DNA from: an uncultured Planctomycetaceae bacterium
Lineage (GTDB): Bacteria > Planctomycetota > Planctomycetia > Planctomycetales > Planctomycetaceae
NCBI GenBank assembly: GCA_937916515.1
Contig: CALFSX010000063.1
Coordinates: 1 to 64,000, forward strand
DNA length: 64,000 nucleotides
Direction: 5' to 3'
The position numbers and the translations under genes are program-made. Below the pieces are notes generated by a model that searched no databases, was not told the DNA's origin, and worked only from the letters and a program-made list of their open reading frames with translations. The first letter of the stretch is position 1; every line of letters begins with the position of its first letter. Shown piece after piece: positions 9,411 to 17,788 of the stretch.

Positions 9411-9469
9411 GCAGCGTACTTTGAGTGAATTGTTTTGCTTTTAAACCATCAACTCAAGGAGTACGCTAC
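9411..9469. repeat. Imperfect inverted repeat (hairpin)
   Basis: Arm 9411-9426 (GCAGCGTACTTTGAGT) pairs with 9452-9469 (ACTCAAGGAGTACGCTAC) with a two-base bulge and one mismatch. The A/T-rich loop is 25 bases. It lies in the scar between the GH32 group and the next gene. It could be a terminator-like structure or the end of a lost mobile element. Confidence 0.6.
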
Positions 9470-9682
9470 CAGGCACGAAGTTAGCATGAGAACGGTTGAG
9501 TTTCCATCCATCGAGTCGTAAGACGTCTTGACGGAGATCCTTCGAGACGGAGCTCAAACGCTGCTGGTGCGCTAGTCCACCGATTCTTGCGCGAACATTC
9601 GCGCCTTGGAACCTACGCACAGTTCTGTACATCGATCACGTTCAGAAGCTAATACCTCGCGTATTTCCGCGAACTTTTTCGG

Positions 9683-9707
9683 GATGGCGGTGTGAACAAC
9701 CGCCATC
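9683..9707. repeat. Short perfect hairpin, 9-bp stem
   Basis: GATGGCGGT (9683-9691) and ACCGCCATC (9699-9707) are perfect reverse complements around a 7-base loop. The stem is GC-rich enough to fold in RNA or single-stranded DNA. No T-run follows on either strand, so it is not a standard intrinsic terminator. It sits 13 bases before the longer palindrome at 9721-9768. Confidence 0.7.
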
Positions 9708-9720
9708 ATTGAAGAAAAGT

Positions 9721-9768
9721 CGAATCTGCGTCGGTTGGACAATCGTTGGACAATCCGACGCAGATTCG
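9721..9768. repeat. Perfect 14-bp inverted repeat with duplicated loop sequence
   Basis: CGAATCTGCGTCGG (9721-9734) and CCGACGCAGATTCG (9755-9768) are exact reverse complements. The 20-base loop contains TTGGACAAT twice, separated by CG. Such an ordered structure in otherwise featureless DNA suggests a folded site, for example a transposon end, a protein-binding site or a REP-like element. No matching copy was found elsewhere in the window. Confidence 0.75.
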
Positions 9769-10306
9769 CGTTTCGCGCAATTGCAGGAGGTGTCCACGAC
9801 CGACGCAGCGAATCCGGGCAGCGTTTCGAAGAGGGTTGCGACCGTCGCGGAACCACCGAAAGGGACTCGAACTCGCCAAGCTCCTTTGCAGCAACGGCTT
9901 ACGTCATTTCAAAAAGAGAGTATTGTAACGAAGAGGGTTCCTTTCGGGGAGGCTACGAGTTCGAATACTGCCATCAGATTGACTGCACCAGCGATTTGCG
10001 GCGTAGTTCTGAGTTGCGCAAGGTGGGCGCAACCGTGGTTAGTTTCATGTTGAGGCGTTCGACGGTGGATTCTATGGCTCTGGAAAACCGGTGTTCGTGA
10101 TTTAGGCAGTCAGATGGTGGTATCCGGAGGCATCGAATTGAATATGAGTCCCGCCAACTAATCCCTCCACTAATTGGTGAAATCTACATTTGAGCAACGC
10201 GTACTGGTGACGAAAGAGACAGAGCTCGACGCGAATGAGCTGTTTTGGTTTCACGTCGGGGCGACGCGCTGCGCGTGAACTCTTGTACTACCGATCTCGC
10301 CCAGTC

Positions 10307-10999
10307 TTAACGTGGCTTTTCAGAGATTTCGCATTTCCACAGCCGGACGGAGTCAAACATGATTTGGCAATCTGGGCCTCCTTTGAAGCTGAACCGGGGC
10401 CCGAGTTTGTCCTTTCCGTTGATGATGGTTACCGCCTCGTGTTTGTAGGTGTTCCTGTAACCGTTGACGTCGATTCTGATCTCACCCTTTTTGTATTCGA
10501 TGACCAAGTCGATCCATTCGTTGAGTTTCATCCCTGATTCGGGTTCGGTGAATTCCGGGCCATCTGGCAGCTTGATTCGATGCCCTCCCCCTTCAACGTA
10601 GCCCAGGCCGATCATGTGGTGGCCGATTTGCAAACTGGGTCTGCCGGGTGTGAGTTTGTCCGTCTCGAACCTGTAGCGCAGGTGACAAACAAACGCTTCC
10701 GGGATGCGATTGAGGTGAACGACCGGTTCCAGCCCGAGGTGATGGTCGCGTTTGAGTGCCTTCATTGCCTCTTCCCGTGATGTGAACTGAGCAGTCACGA
10801 CCAGCTTGCCATCCTTGATTTGCTTGTTCTTCTTCGGGGCTCCCCATCGTTCTCTGTTGTACTCCTGATCGAAATCATCCGAATAGACCAGCGTTCCTTT
10901 CTCAAAGAGCTGAGACTTGAAGGGAGGCGGATCGGTGGCGTTTGTGGAAGGACATATCGAAGTGAAAAGAACGGCTGCGAATGTGATCGCGTATTTCAT
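10307..10999 (-). CDS. Exported beta-sandwich protein (DUF1080/LamG-like)
   Basis: A 230-residue secreted protein with signal peptide residues 1-21 (ending TNA). The body begins KGTLVYSDDFDQEYNRERWG, the usual opening of planctomycete jelly-roll proteins related to DUF1080 or concanavalin-like domains, where a damaged-looking D-F-D/W-G start is typical. Later strands include LNEWIDLVIEYKKGEIRIDV and FSFKGGPDCQIMFDSVRLW, the usual last two strands of that fold. The likely role is carbohydrate binding or hydrolysis in the envelope, but no catalytic residue can be assigned. It is the last gene after the DUF1552/DUF1592 pair of block 4, separated from it by 180 bp holding repeat half-copies, so co-transcription is uncertain. 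Confidence 0.7.
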   Translation of the reverse strand: MKYAITFAAVLFTSICPSTNATDPPPFKSQLFEKGTLVYSDDFDQEYNRERWGAPKKNKQIKDGKLVVTAQFTSREEAMKALKRDHHLGLEPVVHLNRIPEAFVCHLRYRFETDKLTPGRPSLQIGHHMIGLGYVEGGGHRIKLPDGPEFTEPESGMKLNEWIDLVIEYKKGEIRIDVNGYRNTYKHEAVTIINGKDKLGPRFSFKGGPDCQIMFDSVRLWKCEISEKPR

Positions 11000-11120
11000 G
11001 GTTTTGGTATCCTGGTTATCTAACGGTTAACCCTCGCGAGTGTCTTCGATTCGCAAACAGACCTGAATTGAGATTGCACTCAAATGCACGAAGTGGTCAT
11101 GAGGACGAAATGTGTCGTCA

Positions 11121-11173
11121 AATTGTCTTTGTGTCTTCGTGCGAGCCTGGTCCCTCGCTTACGCGTCGAGTTA
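11121..11173. repeat. Half-copies of two palindromic repeat families (B then A)
   Basis: TTTGTGTCTTCGTGC within 11121-11142 matches one arm of the family B palindrome at 19551-19626 and 36940-37006. TCCCTCGCTTACGCGTCGAG at 11151-11170 matches one arm of family A (full copies at 15339-15406 and 26067-26118). The two half-copies lie tail to head just 3' of the DUF1592 gene ending at 11180. Confidence 0.7.
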
Positions 11174-11179
11174 CCTTTG

Positions 11180-14100
11180 TCACTTCGTCCGGAACACCTT
11201 GCTTTGAACGAGCGCGTGAATGAACTCGCTGACGGCGAACTGTTTGCTCTTTGCGGAGCTGACAACGTCGTTTGCCAGGTCCTCATCAGTGAAACCGAAG
11301 GGGCGGCCTAAAGCGTATTCGATCAGGTGCTCGGTGAGGCCGCGGGCGAAGTGGTCTTCTCGCTCGGCGATGATGACTCGTAGCTCTTGGTAGTCGCCGA
11401 AGGCTGGGCCATTGTGGAATGCTCCCGAGGCGTCGATCTTCCAGGTCTTCTTTTGTCTGCCGGATCCGTCGCTGTCTTCAGTCCGCCATTTTCCGGCGGC
11501 GTTGAAGTTCTCCAGTCCGAAGCCGATTGGGTCGATTTTGCGGTGGCAGCTTGCGCATTGGGCTTCTTCCTGGTGTGCCAGAAGTCGCTCGCGTGTGGTC
11601 AGAACCTGATCCTTCAAACGTGAGATTTGCGGGACGTTGGGCGGCGCTGGCGGCGGTGGATCGTTCAACAGATGGCGCAAGACCCAGGCTCCGCGTTCGA
11701 CCGGGCTGCTTTCGATGCCGTCGCTGCCCATGGCGTGGATGGCGGCCATGCCGAGTAGTCCGCCGCGAGGGGAATCTTCTGGCAGGGAGACCTGCTGAAA
11801 CTGATCGCCCGTGACTCCGTCGATGCCGTAGTAGTTGGCCAGCAGGCCATTGACGAAAACATGGTCGCTTTTCAGGAGTTTTCCGAGGTGGCCTTCCTCC
11901 GGAATGCGCAACAGGTAGGCGAAGGAGTGGTAGACCTCCTGTCGGGCGGCCGAGCGGGTGCTTTCGTCAAATTCGCGGTGCAGCGTCGTATCGAACTGAA
12001 AGAAATCGAGGCGCTCCATGTCGAGCCATTGGTGCACGAAGCCGGAAACGAACTCGTCGGAGCGGGAGTCGGTGATCAGTCGATCGACCTGCTGGCGCAG
12101 GATCTCCGGTTGGGTCAGTTTCTGTTGCTTCGCCAGGTCGAGTAGCTTCTGATCGGGCGGGGCACTCCAGAGGAAGTAAGCCATGCGCACGGCGAGTTCG
12201 CGATCACTGAGCTGGCGGCGCTCATCCGCATCGTTGGGTTCATTGAGGTAGAGGAAGCCCGGTGAGGCGAGGATGATGCTGAGCGGCAGGCGGATGGAGG
12301 CATCGAAGGAGTCGCCGGCCTTGCGGCGCGAGGCAAAGATTTTGGCAAGCCGGTCGATAAATTCGTCCTCCGCCTGGACGCCCCGGAAGGCCTCGTACGA
12401 AAATTGCTCAAGAATCCTGCGTGCCCGCGACGACTCATCAGGATCAGTGTCGCTGCTGACCATCCAGTCGAGGCTGGTCGATTCACCATTGGAAGAACCC
12501 AGCGGTCCTTCCCATTCAACCCAGTCGATCCACATCGCAGGTTTTGGGCCAACACCAGTTTTTTTCCGAGCAGCTCGGTAGCGGGCCAGATCACCCTTTG
12601 GGTCACGCTTCTCGCGAAGCGCAAACTTGCGAGGCCCGGTCTGAGTGAGCGATACCGTCGCTTCGATGATTTCAGGCGTTTTCGTCGAACCGGTGATCTG
12701 AAAGGTAGCCAGATGCTTGAACTGATCCTTTTCCGGAACGGCACCGAGATCGACGAAGTGTCGCTCGGCCAGCGTGCCTTCGACGGCGCCGATGCGGAAT
12801 CGCAGTTTATAATCACCGGCCGGCAACTTCTCCACGACGTGTTTCGTTTCCCGCCAGCCCGAAGGTTGCTCCGGAGGCAAGGCGATGAACTCTTCCTTGT
12901 TCAGGTTGTGGATCGTCAAATATGAGCCGGTCTTCGTGAGTGGATCTTCGAGATAGCGGCGAAACGTCGGACCGTTCTCTTCAAACGAACGAATGCGAAA
13001 CTTCGCTTCCTGTTCATCGACGATACCTTTCTGCGGCTTGCCGGTTTCCAGAAACGCCTGAGCCTTATCATGGCCGCGTTTGAAGTAGCCGTTATACGTG
13101 CCACCAACTTTTGCGTTGGCATGTTCCTCGACCTCGCGGCGTTGTTTCCAGCTCCTGGGGCTGGATGGGTTGTGTGGACCTTCAAGTTCCACCCAGTCGA
13201 TCCAGATCGCTGGCGGGTGGCCGTAACCGTTTTCCTTTTTGAGGGCGTTGTGAGCATTCCAAAGCGCTTTGAGGTTGCCGTTGTTGGGCTGTTTCTCCTG
13301 CACCGCGAACTCGCGAATCGTATTGGAGGTGACCTCAAGAGGGATTTCGATCGTTTCGGGGTTCTCGATGGTTCCGGTGACTTGATGCGTGCTGATGGCC
13401 GGTCCCTCGAGTCCCCAGTTTCTGCTCTCGATTAGGCGCTGAGGATGCCCCACCTGGATGAAACGTCGCGAGGCTGGCGTCCCTTTTGCTGCACCGACAC
13501 GGACGCGCATGACATAGCTGCCGGGTGGCAATTCCTTTTTCTTCGGGGGAACAATGATGCGACCGGTACCGTGGGCGACCTTCAAGTAAGTGCCGCGATC
13601 TCGATGTGGCAGGGCTGCGTAGTGTTTGTGATAGGCCAGGTTGGCGCGATCATTCTCTGGATGGCTGGCGGCGGCTTTTTGCGAGTCGCGGAAGCCGAAG
13701 TCTTTGGGATCGGGAGTCCCCTCCAGCCGGTCGGCAAAGCTATAAGACCAGACCGGGTGCGCGGCCTTAGGTTCCGTTTTGCGAAATCTCGCCATCCTCG
13801 CCTGGTTCTCGGGAGTCGCTGCCGCCTTGTCGACGCCCTTCTGCCAGCGGGTGAAGCGAGCGTAGGCATCTTCGATCTGCGCGATCTCTTTTTCGTTCGC
13901 GGGATTGATCGTCTGCTCCGGTTCGATGCGGACGATGCTGGATTCTGTCGCCGCAGCCTCAGTGATGGGACCTTCCAGTTCGATCCAATCGACCCAGATG
14001 GCGGGCGGAGTGCCGTAACCGTTCTTCTGCTTGTGGCGGTCGAACTCCTCTCTGAGAAGTTTTCCCGACTTGGGCTGGCGTTCCTGGATGCCGACTTCGC

Positions 14101-15313
14101 GCGGAGTGCTTGGACCGATTTCGACATTGACCTCAATGATCTCCGGGTTCTCAATGGTGCCGGATATCGGTTGCGTGCTGAGCAGTTTGGCGAAACCGGG
14201 TGACGTTCCGTTGAGTTTTTGGGGATGACCGATCTCGATGAAATGGCGGGAAGGATCGGAGCCTTTCACCGCGCCGACCCGGATCCTGAGCTTGTAGGTG
14301 CCCGGCGGGACGTCTTTCGGATCGGGGCGAACGTCAAAGCGTTGAATTCCCCGTGAAAGTTTCAGGTAGGCGCCCCGATCGTTGTGAGGAAGCTCAGCGT
14401 AGTGCTTCATGTAGCTATGATATCGTCGATATGGGCTGTATAAGGCGGCAACGGCATTGATTGGATCGCTGCCGCCATAGTCGCGAGGATCGGGTGCTCC
14501 TTTCAGAAGCCCGGCCTTTTGATACTTGAGAACAGGATTGGAATCATAATCCGCGTGCTTCTTACGAAGGGCGGCCACAATTTCCTGGTTCTCAGCAGCT
14601 TCGGCTGCCTTGTCGACCCCTTCTTTCCAAGGGAGCCATTTCTTCTTATAGGTGTCTTCCAATCTCTTGATAATTTCCACGTTCTTTACGTTGACCGTCT
14701 TTTCCGGTTCGACGCGGAAGACCCGGGACGGTTGCGTCTGAGCCGCCTGCCGCTCGAATGCTTCATCGATCGCCTGGCGTCCCAGCTTGAGATACTGCTC
14801 GATCTGATCGCTGGAGATGAACTGCGAGGCACCCACGGTATCAAAGGTGCCCGATCCGCCGTCGGCAGGTAGTGAAGCGACATCGACCTTGATGCCGAGG
14901 AGATGTTCGATGGTGTTGTGATATTCTCGACGGTTGAGCCGTCGCATCGTGATCTTCCCGCCCGAGTCCGACATAGCCCGGCGCGCGGTGACCATGGTTT
15001 GAGCGAGGTCATCAAGGAAGTCTGCCTTCTCTGTGTTGCCAGGCTGCTCGGAATCCTCCGGCGGCATTTCGCCCGAGTTCAGCGCGTTGAGAACCTTCTG
15101 CCAGAGTTCCGCCTGCTCGAGCGTGGTGATGCGGAATGACAGCTTCTCCAGATCCACTTGGCCTTCCTGCGTCTCGGAATCGTGACAGTCGAAGCAGTGG
15201 GCTTTGAAGAATGCTCGGTGTTCCTCTGGAAGACGCGCTTCGGGAGGGGCTGCTTGCGCGAGAGAGCAAAGCGAGAAAGCTACGATGTAGATTGTGTATA
15301 GGATTCGTGTCAT
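11180..15313 (-). CDS. DUF1592/DUF1588/DUF1585 cytochrome-type protein with three repeated modules
   Basis: A 1377-residue exported protein of the planctomycete DUF1587/DUF1592 cytochrome group. The chosen ATG at 15313 gives a clean signal peptide (MTRILYTIYIVAFSLCSLAQA); the open frame runs further up only through repeat DNA. CFDCH at 40-44 is a c-type heme site. DUF1587 (MRRLNRREYHNTIEHLLG) follows near residue 120. Between about 190 and 960 lie three related modules, each ending in an A(I/M)W(I/V)DW(I/V)E(L/W)EGP motif and containing a (R/F)R(I/V)GAxxG core. Then come DUF1592 (ILEQFSYEAFRG onward), DUF1588 (GGLLGMAAIHAMGS) and DUF1585 with CASCH. Such proteins are predicted envelope redox/carbohydrate proteins of unproven function. 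It pairs with the DUF1552 gene upstream; one module copy is usual, three is unusual. Confidence 0.9.
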   Translation of the reverse strand: MTRILYTIYIVAFSLCSLAQAAPPEARLPEEHRAFFKAHCFDCHDSETQEGQVDLEKLSFRITTLEQAELWQKVLNALNSGEMPPEDSEQPGNTEKADFLDDLAQTMVTARRAMSDSGGKITMRRLNRREYHNTIEHLLGIKVDVASLPADGGSGTFDTVGASQFISSDQIEQYLKLGRQAIDEAFERQAAQTQPSRVFRVEPEKTVNVKNVEIIKRLEDTYKKKWLPWKEGVDKAAEAAENQEIVAALRKKHADYDSNPVLKYQKAGLLKGAPDPRDYGGSDPINAVAALYSPYRRYHSYMKHYAELPHNDRGAYLKLSRGIQRFDVRPDPKDVPPGTYKLRIRVGAVKGSDPSRHFIEIGHPQKLNGTSPGFAKLLSTQPISGTIENPEIIEVNVEIGPSTPREVGIQERQPKSGKLLREEFDRHKQKNGYGTPPAIWVDWIELEGPITEAAATESSIVRIEPEQTINPANEKEIAQIEDAYARFTRWQKGVDKAAATPENQARMARFRKTEPKAAHPVWSYSFADRLEGTPDPKDFGFRDSQKAAASHPENDRANLAYHKHYAALPHRDRGTYLKVAHGTGRIIVPPKKKELPPGSYVMRVRVGAAKGTPASRRFIQVGHPQRLIESRNWGLEGPAISTHQVTGTIENPETIEIPLEVTSNTIREFAVQEKQPNNGNLKALWNAHNALKKENGYGHPPAIWIDWVELEGPHNPSSPRSWKQRREVEEHANAKVGGTYNGYFKRGHDKAQAFLETGKPQKGIVDEQEAKFRIRSFEENGPTFRRYLEDPLTKTGSYLTIHNLNKEEFIALPPEQPSGWRETKHVVEKLPAGDYKLRFRIGAVEGTLAERHFVDLGAVPEKDQFKHLATFQITGSTKTPEIIEATVSLTQTGPRKFALREKRDPKGDLARYRAARKKTGVGPKPAMWIDWVEWEGPLGSSNGESTSLDWMVSSDTDPDESSRARRILEQFSYEAFRGVQAEDEFIDRLAKIFASRRKAGDSFDASIRLPLSIILASPGFLYLNEPNDADERRQLSDRELAVRMAYFLWSAPPDQKLLDLAKQQKLTQPEILRQQVDRLITDSRSDEFVSGFVHQWLDMERLDFFQFDTTLHREFDESTRSAARQEVYHSFAYLLRIPEEGHLGKLLKSDHVFVNGLLANYYGIDGVTGDQFQQVSLPEDSPRGGLLGMAAIHAMGSDGIESSPVERGAWVLRHLLNDPPPPAPPNVPQISRLKDQVLTTRERLLAHQEEAQCASCHRKIDPIGFGLENFNAAGKWRTEDSDGSGRQKKTWKIDASGAFHNGPAFGDYQELRVIIAEREDHFARGLTEHLIEYALGRPFGFTDEDLANDVVSSAKSKQFAVSEFIHALVQSKVFRTK

Positions 15314-15338
15314 GGTTTGTTCTGTGGCTCTTGGTGGT

Positions 15339-15406
15339 AACCCGACGCGTAAGCGAGGGATTGCCTGCATTGGGTGCGCTGTGATCCCTCGATTACGCGT
15401 CGGGTT
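15339..15406. repeat. Family A palindromic repeat (NPTRKRG type)
   Basis: Arms 15339-15360 (starting AACCCGACGCGTAAGCGAGG) and 15385-15406 are near-perfect inverted copies around 24 bases. The element fills most of the gap between the DUF1552 stop (15430) and the DUF1592 start (15313). Read on one strand it encodes NPTRKRG, a peptide commonly seen in spurious planctomycete ORFs. Confidence 0.88.
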
Positions 15407-15429
15407 ACAAGGTGCTCTGCAATGGACTA

Positions 15430-16716
15430 CTACGCCTGCAGTTCCTTCACGACGCCAGTGCTGTCGCCGTGTCGTTCGGCGTCGATGCCGAGTCCCTGCA
15501 ACATGGTCAGCCACACATTGCACAGCGGTGTGTCCTTCGGCAGGACGAGATGCTGGCCTAGCTTCAGGCTGGCACCGCCTCCGGTGAGGATGGTCGGGCA
15601 ATTGGTCAGGTAGTGGATGGAGCTGATGTTCGATCCGAAGGCGACGGCGGTGTGGTCGAAGAGGCTCGATCTGTCGGCTTCCTTCGTTGCCTTGAGTTTG
15701 TCGATCAGGCGGGCCAGCAACTCGCTGTGGGCCTTGTCGCGAATCTTGGAAGCCTCCATGCGATCGCCGGGAGAGTAATGGCTCACATTGTGGGAGCTGG
15801 GTTTCAGATCGAGACTCTGCAGGAGGCTCTGACCGGGCATGCGATAGCTCAGCGAACGGGTGCTGTCCGTCTGCAACGCGGCAACGATCAGATCCTGCAT
15901 GATCTCGATCTCGGCCTTCCCCTTCAGTCCGGGTTCCGGTTCGTCGAGGGGAGGCTTGGCCTTGGGGACGTCGAGCCAGGCTTCGCCCTTGTTAAGACGG
16001 GCCTCGATATCGCGGATGCCCTGAAAGTATTCATCAAGCTTGTCGGTGTCGGTTTTGGAGAGACCGCGCTGCACCCGCCGGGCTTCGCTGAGTACAGCAT
16101 CGAGGACGCTGCGGTTTTCGGCGATGGCCGCCTGACGTTGTTCCAGCGGCAAATCGTCGGCGGAGAAGAGCTTGTGGAAAACCTGAACCGGGTCGTCCTG
16201 GCCAGCGACCGGTTTGCCCCGTTGATCCCAGCCCAGAGAAAGCCCGGGGCCGTGACCCTCAAGGCTGGCGGCGTTGAGCTGGATCGACGAGAAGCGGGTG
16301 TCCTGCCCCAGATGTTGCGCGACGATCTGGTCGGCCGAGATGCTGTTGGCCATGTTCTGGCCGGGCACGGAATAGCGATTGGCTCCGGTGAGCCAGAAGG
16401 TGCTGCCCCAATGAGCTTCGTTGGTGAACTGGTTGGCGCATCCCTGCACCACCGTGATGTCCGACTTGTGGCGCGCCAAAGGAGCGAGGCCTTCGGAAAG
16501 CTCGTAGTTGGCTCCCGTTTGATTGATGTCGGGATACCAGGTCTCTTTGGTCACACCGAAGCCGATGCCGAGAAAAACGCAGCGTTTGGAGGGGGCGGCG
16601 GGAGCTGTTGAGGCCGCCGAGGCAAAGCGGCGAAAGCCGATGGATTCCAATGCAGGCAGCGCGATGAGTGCTCCCGTTCCGCGGAGAAAGTGGCGACGGT
16701 TGAGTTGTGTTTTCAT
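15430..16716 (-). CDS. DUF1552 twin-arginine exported protein
   Basis: A 428-residue DUF1552 protein. Its N-terminus LNRRHFLRGTGALIALPALE is a twin-arginine signal, implying export in folded form, perhaps with a cofactor. Family landmarks include VFLGIGFGVTKETWYP, TVVQGCANQFTNEAHWGSTF, SADQIVAQHLG and the C-terminal ILTGGGASLKLGQHLVLPK and LQGLGIDAERHGDSTGVVKE segments. DUF1552 proteins are nearly always encoded beside DUF1592/DUF1588 cytochrome-type proteins in planctomycetes, and here the partner starts 117 bp downstream across a family A repeat. Function is unproven; a role with the cytochrome-type partner in envelope redox chemistry is inferred. It follows an ECF sigma/membrane-partner pair, separated from it by a palindrome at 16729-16792. 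Confidence 0.93.
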   Translation of the reverse strand: MKTQLNRRHFLRGTGALIALPALESIGFRRFASAASTAPAAPSKRCVFLGIGFGVTKETWYPDINQTGANYELSEGLAPLARHKSDITVVQGCANQFTNEAHWGSTFWLTGANRYSVPGQNMANSISADQIVAQHLGQDTRFSSIQLNAASLEGHGPGLSLGWDQRGKPVAGQDDPVQVFHKLFSADDLPLEQRQAAIAENRSVLDAVLSEARRVQRGLSKTDTDKLDEYFQGIRDIEARLNKGEAWLDVPKAKPPLDEPEPGLKGKAEIEIMQDLIVAALQTDSTRSLSYRMPGQSLLQSLDLKPSSHNVSHYSPGDRMEASKIRDKAHSELLARLIDKLKATKEADRSSLFDHTAVAFGSNISSIHYLTNCPTILTGGGASLKLGQHLVLPKDTPLCNVWLTMLQGLGIDAERHGDSTGVVKELQA

Positions 16717-16728
16717 CGTGAATTCTCC

Positions 16729-16792
16729 GTAGCCTGACTCTCTGAGTCGGGCGTATTGGTTCTCGAATACCCGACTCAGAGAACCAGGCTAC
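16729..16792. repeat. Family E palindrome, 23-bp arms
   Basis: GTAGCCTGACTCTCTGAGTC... (arm 16729-16751) and ...GACTCAGAGAACCAGGCTAC (arm 16770-16792) are inverted copies with two mismatches around an 18-base loop. It fills the 88-bp gap between the DUF1552 start and the stop of the sigma-partner gene. It could act as an attenuator in the transcript or simply be a repetitive element. Confidence 0.85.
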
Positions 16793-16804
16793 AAACTTTT
16801 GTTT

Positions 16805-17788
16805 CTACGGCACAAAGTTGACTGGAAGAGTCGGTTGCCTGGTCACGGTAAGCCTGACGTCGTCCACGAAGTAGCCGCCAAGTGGGATTGGGGTCTTGGT
16901 CGGTGTTTTCGTATTAGCGCTAAGGGAGATGAGAGCAATGGTTGCTTCCGGGGCCAGGATACAGGAGGCGGAAATCGTCGCTGGTTCATCGCTGGGTTCG
17001 AGTTTGATGATTTTTTTTCCAACCGCGATCGCATCACGGATCACAAGCGGCCACGCCTTGCCGATCGACTCGGGCTCGGCTCGATACAGATGGATCGCCA
17101 GTCCTCCTCGAAGCCTGGGCAGTTCGGCATCGTTGGGAGCCGCCTGTCGACGAAATTTACCAGACAGCTCCAGGGTAATTTGAGCTTCTGAATTTTCCGT
17201 ATCCCACTGTTGCTGAAGCGAAGACAAGTCAATGATCTGAAAGACATTGCAAGCCACGGCCCCGCCGTTCGGATCGCCAGTCACGTTGGCTGTTTGCAGA
17301 AAACGAAGTGTTCGGTTTCCGTCGGGCTCCACGATCACCTCTGCAGGATCCCCACTCCAACCGCCGAAGCCGGATGGAAAACCGATATCGATGGGCCCCA
17401 CCGAATCCTCAAAGGCACCATTGGAGACAGGAACCAATCGAGCCTGCGACTTTGGCGAGCCAACGGCCCACACCATTCCAACACCCAGCAGGCCAACCAA
17501 CGCACCTGCGATGAGACCGGCCGCAATCTGCTGCGGCCAAGCGAACAACCGCAAGGCAGGCCGACTTGCCGGCGACGTGGCTGCACCGTCCCGCTCTGGA
17601 TCCAGGATCGACACGATACTTTCATCACGCAAATGGCTGACGAGAGCTTGTTCATCGACCAGCATCGTTGCCATTATCGCGCGAGCTTCGGGATCATGGC
17701 GAAGCAGTTCGTTCAGCTGCGTTCGCGCGGCTTCGTCGCCGTCATCGCGGACCTTCTGAAGCAAAGTGAGTAGTTGTTCTTCGATCAC
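16805..17788 (-). CDS. Membrane-anchored ECF partner with beta-sandwich sensor-like domain
   Basis: A 327-residue protein starting at GTG (17786-17788), which overlaps the sigma-factor TGA. A longer frame exists, but this coupled start (VIEEQLLTLLQKV) matches the usual layout of sigma-partner genes. Residues 1-60 are a cytoplasmic helical region with LNELLRHDPEARA, as in planctomycete anti-sigma-like proteins. One membrane segment follows (IAAGLIAGALVGLLGVGMVW). The outer part has a jelly-roll-like pattern, with a conserved-looking beginning SNGAFED and end GGYFVDDVRLTVT, as in CBM-like or DUF-type carbohydrate-binding domains; no FecR domain is visible. It probably holds or releases the sigma factor in response to an external ligand. 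Its downstream neighbours are the DUF1552/DUF1592 pair. Confidence 0.75.
   Translation of the reverse strand: MIEEQLLTLLQKVRDDGDEAARTQLNELLRHDPEARAIMATMLVDEQALVSHLRDESIVSILDPERDGAATSPASRPALRLFAWPQQIAAGLIAGALVGLLGVGMVWAVGSPKSQARLVPVSNGAFEDSVGPIDIGFPSGFGGWSGDPAEVIVEPDGNRTLRFLQTANVTGDPNGGAVACNVFQIIDLSSLQQQWDTENSEAQITLELSGKFRRQAAPNDAELPRLRGGLAIHLYRAEPESIGKAWPLVIRDAIAVGKKIIKLEPSDEPATISASCILAPEATIALISLSANTKTPTKTPIPLGGYFVDDVRLTVTRQPTLPVNFVP

Larger units (their letters stand above)
8953..10306. other. Gene-poor region with palindromes and one gene fragment
   Basis: About 1.35 kb between the GH32 group and the next intact gene. It contains a short fragment of a DUF6807-like gene (9118-9327) and three inverted repeats (9411-9469, 9683-9707, 9721-9768). 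The remaining open frames are short, overlap on both strands and match no family I know. One of them, minus strand 9441-9632, ends inside the first palindrome and is too weak to call. From 9770 to 10306 I see nothing recognisable: no transposase, no RNA gene and no clear promoter. The region looks like a scar of deleted genes. Confidence 0.5.

Noticed and set aside
9441-9632. 63-codon minus-strand frame ending inside a palindrome
   Set aside because: No signal peptide, no family resemblance and no ribosome site; overlapping frames on both strands are equally long.
9851-9880. GTTCGAGTCCC-like stretch on the minus strand resembling a tRNA T-arm
   Set aside because: The five-base stem does not pair and no cloverleaf can be drawn around it.
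13445-14203. Long plus-strand frame opposite the triple-module DUF1592 gene
   Set aside because: Shadow frame in GC-biased coding DNA; composition is arginine/valine/phenylalanine-rich and no domain is visible.
15314-15601. Upstream extension of the DUF1592 frame by 96 codons
   Set aside because: It runs through the family A palindrome and the neighbouring DUF1552 gene; the internal ATG gives a clean signal peptide.
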